DNA from: Lysinibacillus sphaericus
GTDB lineage: Bacteria; Bacillota; Bacilli; Bacillales_A; Planococcaceae
Direction of reading: 5' to 3'
Length of the DNA: 64,000 bases
Assembly (NCBI RefSeq): GCF_002982115.1
Contig: NZ_CP019980.1
Span: 4,038,001-4,102,000, forward strand
The notes beneath the pieces are model-generated. The model did no database searches and was not told the origin of the DNA. It saw only the letters and a list, made by a program, of their open reading frames with translations. Shown piece after piece: positions 35,684 to 50,141 of the stretch. Within the stretch, counting starts at the first letter, position 1; every line of letters begins with the position of its first letter. The position numbers and the translations under genes are program-made.

Positions 35684-35814
35684 TTCTTTTCCCCCTCTAA
35701 GTATGTATATATACCTTACGTCCAAAAGAGGATGTAGGTTTCAACGTATAATCGCTTTTAAATTTAAAATACTCGATTTTTTATGTGAAACACAAAGTAT
35801 GGTAAAGAATATTA

Positions 35815-36099
35815 TTATTCTTTACCATTCATAATGTCAAATATATGCTGCCATGTTTCTAATTTAAAGACATCCATTGCTTTTCCTTGACCAATTACAC
35901 TGTAGCCGACCATTGTACCTAAAATAGCGGCAACAACGATTAAAACAAGAACAAGTACAACTCGTAACCAAATCGGAATCAGCCGTATTTGCACCCATCG
36001 AACCTCGCGTTGCTCTCCGTTTGAGCGACGTCCCTTTTCTTCTGGTGGCGTTTCGGTTTCTTGTGTCGGCACAGAACGTCGACGTGAATCGTTTGTCAT
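35815..36099 (-). CDS. EpuA-family small membrane protein
   Basis: The product has 94 residues with a basic, Arg-rich cytoplasmic N-terminus and one membrane helix (WLRVVLVLVLIVVAAILGTMVGYSVIG), then KAMDVFKLETWQHIFDI. This is the EpuA family, frequently mislabelled in databases as DNA-directed RNA polymerase subunit beta. It sits between flhP and fabZ, its usual place. Function unknown. Confidence 0.82.
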   Translation of the reverse strand: MTNDSRRRSVPTQETETPPEEKGRRSNGEQREVRWVQIRLIPIWLRVVLVLVLIVVAAILGTMVGYSVIGQGKAMDVFKLETWQHIFDIMNGKE

Positions 36100-36137
36100 A
36101 GATATTGTACCCCTTCATTTCTTACTCAATAATGCAC

Positions 36138-36977
36138 TTATCTAACACCATTAATAAGCCCTAGCATTTGGTCAGCTAGTGTTACAGCTCTTGCATTAAA
36201 TTGATAAGCACGTTGCGTTTCGATTAAATCTGTCATTTCCTTCGACAAGCTCACATTCGATAATTCGAGGGCTTCATTTTGCATGCCGATTTGTTGACGA
36301 TTTGCTCCTTGTAACTCTGTTACAACTTCTGCTTGTGTATATCCTAGCTCTGCTAAGTTATCTGGTAAGCCTACATATGTACCAGAAATATGCTCCATTA
36401 GTTGCGGCTTTTGGAATTCCGTTACTGCTAAATCCGTACGAATAACATCACCATTCGGATATGTAGCTTCTAACATGCCTCCATTGCGAACAATAAAACC
36501 TTTTGCATTATCAGGTAATGTAATAGGCTGTCCATTTGCATCTGCCACTGGATAACCATCTGTATTGACAAGCATCACCGTTCCATTATTTAAAGGTGAT
36601 AAATAAAAGTCACCTTGACGAGTATACACTGTTTTTGTGCCATTTTCACCATCTGGCATTAAAATGTTGAAATATTGCTTTGGTTTTGTAAAAGCGAGAT
36701 CCAAATCGCGATCTGTTGTTTGAAGCGAACCTTGCTTATGATTTGTTTGAATTTGTCCAAGCTGTGCTCCAGAGCCATAACGGATGCCTACTGGTGATTG
36801 ACGCACAGTTGGGTCCTGTTTATCATTATTAAATTGCTGATACATAAGTTCGTTGAACGTTGCTTGACGTGTTTTATAGCCATGCGTTCCACTGTTAGCA
36901 ATATTATTACTAATTGTATCTAATTTATTTTGCAATTGCCCCATTGTATTTGTTGCCGTAATCATTGTTCGTAGCAT
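36138..36977 (-). CDS. flhP: Flagellar hook-basal body protein FlhP
   Basis: The product has 279 residues with the FlgG/FlgF-type N-terminus (LQNKLDTISNNIANSGTHGYKTRQATFNE) and C-terminus (LIETQRAYQFNARAVTLADQML). These are rod/basal-body proteins; FlhO and FlhP form the distal rod in Bacillus. AGGAGGCG lies 7 nt before the ATG, and it follows flhO directly. The pair is separate from any flagellar operon, as in Bacillus subtilis. Confidence 0.93.
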   Translation of the reverse strand: MLRTMITATNTMGQLQNKLDTISNNIANSGTHGYKTRQATFNELMYQQFNNDKQDPTVRQSPVGIRYGSGAQLGQIQTNHKQGSLQTTDRDLDLAFTKPKQYFNILMPDGENGTKTVYTRQGDFYLSPLNNGTVMLVNTDGYPVADANGQPITLPDNAKGFIVRNGGMLEATYPNGDVIRTDLAVTEFQKPQLMEHISGTYVGLPDNLAELGYTQAEVVTELQGANRQQIGMQNEALELSNVSLSKEMTDLIETQRAYQFNARAVTLADQMLGLINGVR

Positions 36978-37002
36978 GTGAAAACGCCTCCTGTTCGCTT
37001 AA

Positions 37003-37836
37003 TTATATTTTACCGATTTCATTTACAGCCTTTTCCATACTTCGATCATACGCTTGCAACACTTTTTGGTTTGCTTCAAAAGCTCGGTATGCTGTCATTA
37101 AATCTGTCATTGTGCGTCCAGAGTCTACGTTTGAGCGCTCTAAAAATTTTTGTCCTAATGTAAACGATACACCATTTGCACCGTAAGCAGTCGGCAAGGC
37201 TTCTCCATTTTCTGTACGAATTAAGCCATTATCTTGTTTACGTAGCATGTTCGGATTGGCCGCAAAAGATACACCTACGCGCGCTACTTGCTGGTTATTC
37301 ACATAAATTCCACCGTCCTGATCAAGACGGAAATCATCATTTGGTAGCTGGATGCGTTGTCCATTATCAGATAACACGTAGAGACCTTGACCATTTACTA
37401 AATAGCCTTGACCATCTAATGTGAAATTCCCGTTACGTGTATAGGCTTCTCCACCGTCTGGATGTGCTAAACGGAAGAAAATTGAACCAGAGACACCATC
37501 TTCATTTTGAGGTAAGTTTCCATCGATAAGGGCCATATCTGTCGTTAAATCCGTGCTATAGATTTGACCTTGTATGTAATTTGGCAATGTTTCTTGCATA
37601 TATATCCCTGTATTGAGTGCACCAACTTGACTCATATACTGTGAGCCAGCTTGCTGATTGGCGGGTGCATTTGTTTTTCCTACGCTGGACATTAGCATAT
37701 CTGGAAACGAACGGATGGTAGATTGATCTGCCTTAAATCCAGGTGTACTTGCATTTGATAAGTTGTTTGTCAGTAATTCTGTTCGTCTTTGTTGTGCTAT
37801 CATACCTGTTGCTACTGTATAAAACCCTTTAAACAA
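37003..37836 (-). CDS. flhO: Flagellar hook-basal body protein FlhO
   Basis: With TTG 37836 as start (GAGGTG 6 nt upstream) the protein has 277 residues and starts MFKGFYTVATGM, the usual opening of this family. A longer frame from GTG 37845 overlaps its own SD and is rejected. Rod-protein motifs: TNNLSNASTPGFKAD near the N-terminus and LMTAYRAFEANQKVLQAYDRSM at the C-terminus. It is cotranscribed with flhP. Confidence 0.92.
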   Translation of the reverse strand: MFKGFYTVATGMIAQQRRTELLTNNLSNASTPGFKADQSTIRSFPDMLMSSVGKTNAPANQQAGSQYMSQVGALNTGIYMQETLPNYIQGQIYSTDLTTDMALIDGNLPQNEDGVSGSIFFRLAHPDGGEAYTRNGNFTLDGQGYLVNGQGLYVLSDNGQRIQLPNDDFRLDQDGGIYVNNQQVARVGVSFAANPNMLRKQDNGLIRTENGEALPTAYGANGVSFTLGQKFLERSNVDSGRTMTDLMTAYRAFEANQKVLQAYDRSMEKAVNEIGKI

Positions 37837-37857
37837 AGGAATCACCTCATTGTATTT

Positions 37858-38853
37858 TTATAGTGATGCTGGAACACGATCAATATTTTCTAACATAATG
37901 CCAGTGCCAATTGCAACACAATCCATTGGATGTTCAGCAATAAAGACTGGAACTTTTAACTCTTCGATTAACAGTTGGTCCATTCCGTGTAATAATGCGC
38001 CACCACCAGTAATAATGACACCACGGTCAATAATATCTGCTGAAAGCTCAGGCGGTGTTTTTTCTAACACGTTTTTCGCCGATTGTACGATCATGGCTAC
38101 TGATTCATGTAATGCACGTTCAATTTCCTCTGAATGAATCGTAATTGTACGAGGTAAGCCTGTTACCATATCACGACCGCGAATATCCATTGAGTCGTTA
38201 CGTCCACCTTTGAAGACTGTGCCAATCGTGATTTTGATTGCTTCGGCTGTACGCTCACCAATTAACAATTTATATTCTTTTTTAATATATTGTAAAATAT
38301 CATTATCAAAAACGTCGCCCGCAACCTTAATAGACTCACTTGTTACAATGTCACCCATAGAAAGAACTGCGATATCTGTAGTACCACCACCGATATCCAC
38401 TACCATATTGCCACTTGGTTGGAAAATATCCATCCCAGCTCCGATTGCCGCAACTTTTGGTTCTTCCTCTAAATATACTTTTTTACCACCAGATTTTTCA
38501 GCAGCTTCGCGAATCGCTTTTTGCTCTACACTTGTAATATTTGTTGGACAGCAAATCAATATACGTGGCTTTGTTAAAAATCCTTTTAGATTTAATTTAT
38601 TGATGAAATGTCTAAGCATCGCTTCGGTAACATCAAAGTCTGCAATTACTCCATCGCGTAATGGCCGAATTGCTGTTATATTACCGGGCGTGCGACCCAC
38701 CATTTGACGAGCTTCTTCACCTACTGCTAATACCTTATTCGTCTTTTTATCTATTGCTACCACAGATGGTTCGTTTAGGACGATTCCTTTGCCTTTAACG
38801 TGGATTAATACGTTCGCAGTTCCTAAGTCAATGCCTATATCCTTCGAAAACAT
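37858..38853 (-). CDS. mbl: MreB-like cell-shape protein Mbl
   Basis: The product has 331 residues with the actin fold: phosphate-1 IGIDLGTANVLI, KVYLEEEPKVAAIGAG, VVDIGGGTTDIAV and VIITGGGALLHGM. Its length and place next to spoIIID and flhO identify Mbl rather than MreB. It polymerises along the membrane and guides cell-wall elongation and LytE activity. GAAGGAGAA precedes the ATG. Confidence 0.95.
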   Translation of the reverse strand: MFSKDIGIDLGTANVLIHVKGKGIVLNEPSVVAIDKKTNKVLAVGEEARQMVGRTPGNITAIRPLRDGVIADFDVTEAMLRHFINKLNLKGFLTKPRILICCPTNITSVEQKAIREAAEKSGGKKVYLEEEPKVAAIGAGMDIFQPSGNMVVDIGGGTTDIAVLSMGDIVTSESIKVAGDVFDNDILQYIKKEYKLLIGERTAEAIKITIGTVFKGGRNDSMDIRGRDMVTGLPRTITIHSEEIERALHESVAMIVQSAKNVLEKTPPELSADIIDRGVIITGGGALLHGMDQLLIEELKVPVFIAEHPMDCVAIGTGIMLENIDRVPASL

Positions 38854-39020
38854 TTTTTAAATTCTCCTTCCCGCCAGTTCCAACTACATAACGTTCCTAT
38901 TGTCTATTTATCTAGAATATTTTATCACACCCCATTGGTAATTTCACCTAAATTTAGTTATTCCGCTTGTTTTCCTTCAATTATATGTACACAAATAGAA
39001 ATGTACAAAAAAAGAACGAA

Positions 39021-39281
39021 TCATTCTTGACTCGCTCTTTCTTTCCACTTGTTTTTCGTTGCCTCTCCTCCACGAATATGACGTACGGCTTTATGGTAGG
39101 CGAGAATTTCTTTCACTTGATCAGCTAATCCTTCATGAATTGTTGGTAATCGCTCAGTTAAATCTTTGTGCACCGTACTTTTAGAGTAACCTGTCATTTT
39201 CGCGAGGACACGCACAGTTTCACGCGTCTCAATCAGTAATTCACCGAGGCGTATGCAGCGCTTCCGAATGTGCTCGTGCAC
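39021..39281 (-). CDS. spoIIID: Sporulation transcription regulator SpoIIID
   Basis: With GTG 39281 as start (GAAAGGA upstream) the protein has 86 residues: VHEHIRKRCIRLGELLIETRETVRVLAKMTGYSKSTVHKDLTERLP, the SpoIIID helix-turn-helix. It acts in the mother cell with sigma-E to switch on or off many genes before sigma-K. An intrinsic terminator with T7 overlaps its stop codon (about 39005-39041). The longer frame from 39308 lacks an SD and is not family sequence. Confidence 0.95.
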   Translation of the reverse strand: MHEHIRKRCIRLGELLIETRETVRVLAKMTGYSKSTVHKDLTERLPTIHEGLADQVKEILAYHKAVRHIRGGEATKNKWKERASQE

Positions 39282-39414
39282 GTTCTCGTCCTTTCCACAC
39301 AATTTCACAAAATGGCTTTGGCATCAGATGCACGTCTGCGCATTTCTTCACCTTATGTGAGGACAAAGCTATTCAGAACACGATTTGCACTTTCTCGTTA
39401 AATTGCTGACTTTT

Positions 39415-40071
39415 TTAAAATCCTAGGAATTTTTTCGGATTAACGTATTTACCGTTTTCTAGAACTTCAAAATGCATGTGAACGCCAGCTGCTTGATTCC
39501 ACTCATTGTCAGTCGCTTTTCCAAGTGCCTGACCTTGTGCTACTTCATCGCCTTCTTTCACAGCGATATCTTTTACTGAACTATAATGCGTTTGCACACC
39601 ATTCGCATGCTCTAGGACGATTTTATTGCCTGTAAACGCATCTAGTTTTACTTCTAGTACTTTACCAGTTAACGCAGCAACTACTTCGAATTCCTCTCCA
39701 TTCATAGAAAGGGAAATGCCTGATGAAGTTGTAAAAGTTTGATTGAATACCATTAAGGCATTCTCACGTGACTCTTCTTTTGCTTCTACATCATAAAATT
39801 CCTGTGAAACTTGTACTTTACTAAGCTCTGCTTCCTTGAATGGATACTTCATTGTTTCTGTTTTTGCATTTGTTTCAACTACTGGACCTGGGTCTACTTG
39901 CGCTACATCTGGTAATGGTGCTTCTTCTTTTGTCACGAGACTATTGTAACCAAATAACATACCTGCTAACATTAATGCACCACCCGCGTATACCGCCGGC
40001 CAAAACCAAGGTTTTTTCTGCAATTGTCCTTTTTCATTTTGAGAAGTTTTACTATTTTTATCCTCTCTCAT
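39415..40071 (-). CDS. spoIIQ: SpoIIQ, M23-family engulfment/channel protein
   Basis: From ATG 40071 (AGAGGTG six nt upstream) the protein has 218 residues: a cytoplasmic head, one membrane helix (FWPAVYAGGALMLAGMLFGYN) and an extracellular LytM/M23 domain. The second zinc motif VHMHF is present, but the first (HxxxD) is replaced by SSGISL, so it is probably not a peptidase. This agrees with the SpoIIQ of Bacillus, which pairs with SpoIIIAH across the engulfing membranes. It lies between spoIIID and spoIID. Confidence 0.92.
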   Translation of the reverse strand: MREDKNSKTSQNEKGQLQKKPWFWPAVYAGGALMLAGMLFGYNSLVTKEEAPLPDVAQVDPGPVVETNAKTETMKYPFKEAELSKVQVSQEFYDVEAKEESRENALMVFNQTFTTSSGISLSMNGEEFEVVAALTGKVLEVKLDAFTGNKIVLEHANGVQTHYSSVKDIAVKEGDEVAQGQALGKATDNEWNQAAGVHMHFEVLENGKYVNPKKFLGF

Positions 40072-40108
40072 TTTCATCACCTCTAGTTGCAGTGTGAACA
40101 ACTAGAAG

Positions 40109-41053
40109 CTATTTTAAACATGCATCTATTTTTTTTATCTCAATTTGTTGATAATAATAGTGTAAAATCTCTGAAGCGCTCTTTCCTTCACGTGCCATCG
40201 CATCTGCACCGTACTGGCTCATACCAACGCCATGACCATATCCTTTCGTTGCTACCTGAACCTTATCCGTATTCTTATTATATGAAATCTTAAAATCTGT
40301 TGATGGTAATTGTAAGAGTGTTCTAACCTCTCTGCCTGACCATCCATTTTTACCTAATTGCAGGCGTTCTACACGCTCTGAATCATTGAGAAACACTTGC
40401 ATACGATTGAAATCATTCGCCCGCCATTTAACTGGCCACAGCGCATTCCATTCGGCTAACGTCCATTCTTTTATTGTTGCAAACTTTGGAGAAGCTTGAT
40501 CGGACATACTTGCAACGCTTTGTAAATACGGTAAGTCATTCCCACTGTAACCGTAAGCACTCTCTGTTTTACCATTGCTCGTTGAGTGAAACATCGCCGT
40601 AATTAATTCATTATTATATAGAAGAACTTGTCCTTCTGTTTCTGTAATGGCTTCGACAATTTTCTTTTCATTTCCCGGGAAATTGCTAGTCCAATTGGCT
40701 TTTCTTTGTTCTTTATTGTAGTAGACTTGCCTTGCAACAGTAGGTGCAATGGCTTTTTTACCGTAATTTGTCGTTTTCAGCGCATAGGTTCTGGCAGCAA
40801 TGGCTTGAGCTTTTAAAGCTTCTTTATTAAAGGACACGGGCATTTCTGCAGCTACTACACCAACTATATACGTTTCTAAAGGAATTTTTTCCTTCTGTCC
40901 CTCCACTTCTATGAATATTTCACAGGCGTTTTCCGTCTTTTGTGGGGAGTTGTTAGAATGATCATCGATTCGTCTCTCACTGAATGCTACTGGCATCATA
41001 TATAATGCACCAATTAAACAAATCACAGCAATTATCATTATCCAATTTTTCAT
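40109..41053 (-). CDS. spoIID: SpoIID, engulfment peptidoglycan lytic transglycosylase
   Basis: The protein has 314 residues: an N-terminal membrane anchor (WIMIIAVICLIGALYMM), then the SpoIID catalytic domain (LETYIVGVVAAEMPVSFNKEALKAQAIAARTYAL) with the catalytic Glu in AAEMP, and GYGHGVGMSQYGADAMA at the C-terminus. It degrades septal glycan with SpoIIP and SpoIIM to let the mother cell engulf the spore. There is no SD before the ATG. A sigma-E-like promoter ends 5 bp before it, so the mRNA may be leaderless. Immediately upstream is a 21-bp repeat array. Confidence 0.94.
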   Translation of the reverse strand: MKNWIMIIAVICLIGALYMMPVAFSERRIDDHSNNSPQKTENACEIFIEVEGQKEKIPLETYIVGVVAAEMPVSFNKEALKAQAIAARTYALKTTNYGKKAIAPTVARQVYYNKEQRKANWTSNFPGNEKKIVEAITETEGQVLLYNNELITAMFHSTSNGKTESAYGYSGNDLPYLQSVASMSDQASPKFATIKEWTLAEWNALWPVKWRANDFNRMQVFLNDSERVERLQLGKNGWSGREVRTLLQLPSTDFKISYNKNTDKVQVATKGYGHGVGMSQYGADAMAREGKSASEILHYYYQQIEIKKIDACLK

Positions 41054-41058
41054 AAGGA

Positions 41059-41087
41059 ATAATATGCGAGCACTACAGAAAATATGA
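41059..41087 (-). promoter_or_regulatory. Candidate sigma-E promoter of spoIID
   Basis: On the minus strand TCATATT (41087-41081) and CATATTAT (41066-41059) are 14 bp apart, close to the sigma-E consensus (ATATT and CATACAAT). The expected transcription start falls at or next to the A of the spoIID ATG (41053). Confidence 0.5.
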
Positions 41088-41101
41088 GCGTTCCATGATT
41101 A

Positions 41102-41462
41102 CGGGAGTTCGTTTTGCTTTGGTTTGTGAGGGGCATTGTGCTTCGCGGGTAAATCGCTCTGCTTCGCGGGTATTTCACTTTGTTTCGCGGGTATTTCACT
41201 TTGTTTCGCGGGTATTTCACTTTGTTTCGCGGGTATTTCACTTTGTTTCGCGGGTAAATCGCTCTGCTCCGTGGGCTTCTCTTCGTTTCGCGGGTAAATC
41301 TCTCTGCTCCACGGGTATTTCACTTCATTTCGCGGGTAAATCGCTCTGCTTCGCGAGTATTTCACTTTGTTTCGCGGGTAAACCACTCTATTCCGCGGGT
41401 ATTTCACTTCATTTCGCGGGTAAACCTCTCTAATCCGCGGGTAATTCACTCTGTTCCACAGG
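41102..41462. repeat. 21-bp tandem repeat array, locus 3 (16 clear units)
   Basis: CGCGGGTA cores lie at 41144, 41165, 41186, 41207, 41228, 41249, 41270, 41289, 41310, 41331, 41352, 41373, 41394, 41415, 41436 and 41457. All steps are 21 bp but one of 19 bp (41270 to 41289). Degenerate units continue in phase back to 41102. Units 41165-41248 are four identical copies (CGCGGGTATTTCACTTTGTT type), a sign of recent expansion. Both strands are open in places because the unit is seven codons without a stop; I see no gene. Confidence 0.97.
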
Positions 41463-41483
41463 TATCTCTCTTTGCATTAATTA

Positions 41484-41518
41484 AAAACCTCTTTGCTTAT
41501 GCTGAGCAAAGAGGTTTT
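41484..41518 (-). terminator. Terminator of murA
   Basis: AAAACCTCTTTGCT pairs perfectly with AGCAAAGAGGTTTT; T5 follows on the minus strand. It lies 4 bp behind the murA stop. Confidence 0.95.
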
Positions 41519-41522
41519 GTTG

Positions 41523-42836
41523 TTAGTTTGCTGGTAATTCGATTGTTGTTTTTTCTTTCGGTGTAACATCCATTGTTGTTACACGTTCAATATTTGCACC
41601 AAGTGATGCTAATTTGCCATGGAAGTCTACGTAACCACGGTCTAAGTGATGGAGTTTTGTCACTCGTGTTATTCCTTCAGACACAAGACCTGCTAAAATT
41701 AGGGCTGCCGCAGCTCGTAAATCTGTTGCCATAACCTCAGCTCCCTGTAGGTTTACTGGTCCTTCGATAAACACAGAACGTCCTTCGATTTTAGCACCGG
41801 CATTCATGCGACGGAACTCTTCAACGTGCATAAAACGATTTTCAAAGACTGTTTCTGTAATGATACTCGTACCTTCAGCAGTTAACATCAACGCCATCAT
41901 TTGCGACTGCATATCCGTTGGGAAGCCTGGATGTGGCATTGTTTTAATGTCTACAGCTTTTAATGTTTGCGGTACGTGGACACGTATTCCTTCATCAAGC
42001 TCTGTAATTTCTACGCCCATTTCGCGCATTTTTGCGATTAAAGCCGTCATATGTTCAGGCACAGCATTTTCAATCGTTACATCACCCTTTGTAATCGCAG
42101 CTGCTACCATAAATGTACCTGCTTCGATACGGTCAGGAATAATATAATGCTCTGCTCCATATAATGTGTCAACACCTTCAATACGAATCGTATTCGTACC
42201 TGCGCCGATAACACGGCCACCCATACTATTAATGAAGTTTGCAAGATCTACAATTTCAGGCTCTTTTGCTGCATTTTCAATTACTGTCGTTCCTTTTGCT
42301 AAAGATGCAGCCGTCATAATATTTTCTGTTGCACCGACACTTGGGAAATCTAAATATACATTCGCACCTTGTAAACGACCCTCTACCTTCGCTTCCACAT
42401 AACCGTGCCCAAATGAAATTTTTGCACCCATTGCCTCAAAACCTTTTAAATGTAATTCAATTGGACGTGAACCGATTGCACAGCCACCTGGTAAAGCAAC
42501 TCGTGCAAAGCCGTTTCGTGCAAGCAAAGAACCCATCACTAAAATGGATGCACGCATTTTACTGACATATTCAAATTGAGCTTCACTTGAAAGTTCTTTT
42601 GTTGCGTCTATATATACAGTATTGTCTTCTGGTATATATGTAACATCAGCGTTTAGACTTTTTAGTACTTCATTTATGGTATAAACATCTGCTAAGTTAG
42701 GGACTTCTTTAATTACATTTTCTCCTTTTGAAGCAAGTAAAGCTGCCGCCAGGATTGGTAACACTGCATTTTTTGCGCCCTCTACACGAACTTTCCCCTG
42801 TAGCTTTTGGCCGCCAGTCACTATAATTTTATCCAC
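41523..42836 (-). CDS. murA: UDP-N-acetylglucosamine 1-carboxyvinyltransferase
   Basis: With GTG 42836 as start (GGAGGGA 7 nt upstream) the protein has 437 residues beginning [27 protein letters not shown]. The catalytic cysteine is in [16 protein letters not shown], and [11 protein letters not shown] and the inside-out alpha/beta barrel repeats are visible. It transfers enolpyruvate from PEP to UDP-GlcNAc, the first committed step of peptidoglycan synthesis and the fosfomycin target. Its place between ywzB and spoIID matches murAA of Bacillus. Confidence 0.96.
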   Translation of the reverse strand: MDKIIVTGGQKLQGKVRVEGAKNAVLPILAAALLASKGENVIKEVPNLADVYTINEVLKSLNADVTYIPEDNTVYIDATKELSSEAQFEYVSKMRASILVMGSLLARNGFARVALPGGCAIGSRPIELHLKGFEAMGAKISFGHGYVEAKVEGRLQGANVYLDFPSVGATENIMTAASLAKGTTVIENAAKEPEIVDLANFINSMGGRVIGAGTNTIRIEGVDTLYGAEHYIIPDRIEAGTFMVAAAITKGDVTIENAVPEHMTALIAKMREMGVEITELDEGIRVHVPQTLKAVDIKTMPHPGFPTDMQSQMMALMLTAEGTSIITETVFENRFMHVEEFRRMNAGAKIEGRSVFIEGPVNLQGAEVMATDLRAAAALILAGLVSEGITRVTKLHHLDRGYVDFHGKLASLGANIERVTTMDVTPKEKTTIELPAN

Positions 42837-43137
42837 CTTACGTCCCTCCGAATTCAATCTCTTAACCTATCGAAAATTTATTTTAAAAAAAGATGTATAA
42901 TGTCATAATAAGTAAACAAACAACTCTATAGTACAACTTTTCACACGCTCGTTCAAGCGTCCAAATCACTATTTTAAGGCATTTATTGATATTTTGCTAT
43001 TAATTTATTGTACGCATTATTTTTTTTTTTGTGAATGACCAATAACACGGTAAAATATGTAAATCCCTAAGCCCTTTTTTTCAAAAGTTCGTGGATACTA
43101 TATTTCCGTTTCCATAGCTTATTAAACCTCTTAAGTA

Positions 43138-43187
43138 CATATTTCAAAGGACCACATAAGTGAACTTATGGAGCCCTTCGAAATATG
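43138..43187. repeat. 50-bp imperfect hairpin upstream of murA
   Basis: CATATTTC (43138-43145) pairs with GAAATATG (43180-43187), and inside CATAAGT (43154-43160) with ACTTATG (43164-43170). The two stem parts are separated by small asymmetric bulges and there is no T-run. It is the only clear structure in the 403-bp gap 42837-43239, and could be a termination or mRNA-stability hairpin, or a small repeat element. Confidence 0.65.
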
Positions 43188-43239
43188 CACATATGAATTA
43201 CGCATCCGTTACTTTATAGTTAGTTGTCACTAGCTAACT

Positions 43240-43479
43240 TTAAAATAAGTAAGGGAGTTTTCCAGACCAACTTGAAACTTGTAGAAAGAAATTAGAGACT
43301 GCGGTCCCGATTGCAATGCTCAACAAAATATAAATCAACTGTATTTGAAATACTTTGTTTTTTTTAAACAATTTTTCTAGCATGAAGGCCTGCAAAGCGT
43401 AAAAAGTGATAGCAATAAAAAAGAGGTGCGATAGAATGCCCATTAAAGCTTCTTGCCCTACTGCTTCATAAATTCCCAC
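43240..43479 (-). CDS. ywzB: DUF1146 family membrane protein (YwzB)
   Basis: With GTG 43479 as start (GGAGG eight nt upstream; the ATG at 43494 contains the SD and is rejected) the protein has 79 residues with two membrane helices (LMGILSHLFFIAITFYALQAF and LIYILLSIAIGTAVSNFFL). It matches the DUF1146/YwzB family by topology and by its place between the atp operon and murA. Function unknown. Confidence 0.85.
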   Translation of the reverse strand: MGIYEAVGQEALMGILSHLFFIAITFYALQAFMLEKLFKKNKVFQIQLIYILLSIAIGTAVSNFFLQVSSWSGKLPYLF

Positions 43480-43500
43480 ATCGTGTTCCTCCATTTAAAA

Positions 43501-43530
43501 AACGGGCAGATATTACATCTGCCCGTTAAA
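43501..43530 (-). terminator. Terminator of the ATP synthase operon
   Basis: AACGGGCAGAT pairs perfectly with ATCTGCCCGTT, loop ATTAC, behind atpC. Confidence 0.93.
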
Positions 43531-43537
43531 AATTGAA

Positions 43538-43963
<426 letters not shown>

Positions 43964-43969
43964 CTAGTA

Positions 43970-46316
<2,347 letters not shown>

Positions 46317-46341
46317 TTAATCAAGCGACTATTTTTCTTGC

Positions 46342-47862
<1,521 letters not shown>

Positions 47863-47878
47863 TCACATTTCTAAATTA

Positions 47879-48415
47879 TTAACCGATTAATTCACGTTTT
47901 AGACGCTCTAGCTTGTTCACTACTGAGCTGTCATAAATATGGTTACCGATTTGAACACGAATACCACCTAATAATGATGGATCGATTTCGTTTGTAATGT
48001 TTAATGATTGTTTCCCAACAAGTTTAGCGAATGCTGCAGAAATTTTAGCGCTTTCTTCAGCAGAAAGTGCACGAGTTGAGAATACAGTTGCATCTGCAGA
48101 ACCTTGTGCTTGTGCAGCAAGTTCAGCATACGCATTCGCAATAAGCTTCACTTCGTTTACACGCTTTTTCTCAACAAGTAGTTGAACTGTGTGTAAAACT
48201 TCTGGCGTTGCACTTGCAAAGATTTCAGCAACCATTTGTTTCTTGCGTTCGATAGAGAACTTAGGCGCATTTAAAAGTGTTAAAAAATCAGGAGATTCAT
48301 TTACAACTTTTGTTAACTCGTTTAAGTCTGCCCCAACTTCAGCAAGAATATTTTTTTGTTGCGCAAGTTCAAAAAGAGCTTGAGCGTAACGCTTAGCTAC
48401 AGTTGAATTACTCAT
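47879..48415 (-). CDS. atpH: F1Fo ATP synthase delta subunit
   Basis: The product has 178 residues with the OSCP/delta pattern: [15 protein letters not shown] at the N-terminus and [25 protein letters not shown] at the C-terminus. It links F1 to the b-subunit stator. It overlaps atpF as ATGA. Confidence 0.97.
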   Translation of the reverse strand: MSNSTVAKRYAQALFELAQQKNILAEVGADLNELTKVVNESPDFLTLLNAPKFSIERKKQMVAEIFASATPEVLHTVQLLVEKKRVNEVKLIANAYAELAAQAQGSADATVFSTRALSAEESAKISAAFAKLVGKQSLNITNEIDPSLLGGIRVQIGNHIYDSSVVNKLERLKRELIG

Positions 48416-48930
48416 TGAGCTTCCCCTGCCTTCGCAATCGTCTCTTCAATTAGAGCACGGTTGTCTGCCTCAGAAATCTCTTTGCTAAGGACTTTAGATG
48501 CTGCAAGTACAGATAATGAAACGACTTCATCACGTACAGCTGCGATCGCTTTTTCTTTTTCAGACTCGATTTCACGTAAAGCCGATTCTTTTAAGCGGTT
48601 AGCTTCGTTGCGAGCTGCTGTAAGAATTTCTTCTTTTTGCATTTCGCCTTGCTTCTTAGCACCCTCAACAATCGATTGTGCTTCCGTACGAGCTTCTTTA
48701 AGAAGACTTTTTTGTTCTTCTAAAAATTTGTGCGAATCTTTGCGCGCTTTTTCAGCTGCTTCGATTTCACTTGCTACTAATTCTTCACGTTGTTGCATGA
48801 TGCCCATTAATGGACCCCAAGCGAACTTTTTAAGAAGAAGCATTAATACTAAGAAGATGACTAATGTTGAGACGATATCTCCACCATTGAATCCTCCACC
48901 TGCACCAAGTACAAGATTGTCTAAAAACAC
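48412..48930 (-). CDS. atpF: F1Fo ATP synthase b subunit
   Basis: The product has 172 residues from a GTG start (AAGGGAG upstream): one membrane helix ([20 protein letters not shown]) and a long charged coiled coil rich in Glu, Lys and Ala that forms the peripheral stalk. A 178-bp space separates it from atpE, unusual within this otherwise tight operon. Confidence 0.97.
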   Translation of the reverse strand: MFLDNLVLGAGGGFNGGDIVSTLVIFLVLMLLLKKFAWGPLMGIMQQREELVASEIEAAEKARKDSHKFLEEQKSLLKEARTEAQSIVEGAKKQGEMQKEEILTAARNEANRLKESALREIESEKEKAIAAVRDEVVSLSVLAASKVLSKEISEADNRALIEETIAKAGEAQ

Positions 48931-49108
48931 GATTGTTTCACTCCCTTCAAGAGCTTTAACTTCAACATAATAGTTTGTAATACTTAAAAAACTTACCTAT
49001 TTTAAAAAGCTATATTTGCACATAGCTTTTATCAGTTCCAAAATGAAGGGCGAAGTTTCATCTGGTGAATCCTGCTTCGCCACTAGTAAAATTCAGTATA
49101 CAACTGAA

Positions 49109-49384
<276 letters not shown>

Positions 49385-49396
49385 TTATGCTTTATA

Positions 49397-50116
<720 letters not shown>

Positions 50117-50141
50117 TCACCTCTCTTTCTAATAAAGCACA

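Noticed and set aside
35815-36099. RNA polymerase beta subunit fragment (frequent database label).
   Set aside because: The protein is a single-helix membrane protein with no polymerase motif; it belongs to the EpuA family.
39415-40071. Active M23 metallopeptidase.
   Set aside because: The first zinc-binding motif is replaced by SSGISL; only the HxH motif remains, as is known for SpoIIQ of Bacillus.
41095-41449. Long open frames on both strands through the repeat array (repeated peptide patterns of about 7 residues).
   Set aside because: The unit is 21 bp, seven codons, and contains no stop in these frames, so frames stay open by construction. No ribosome site precedes them and both strands are open at once.
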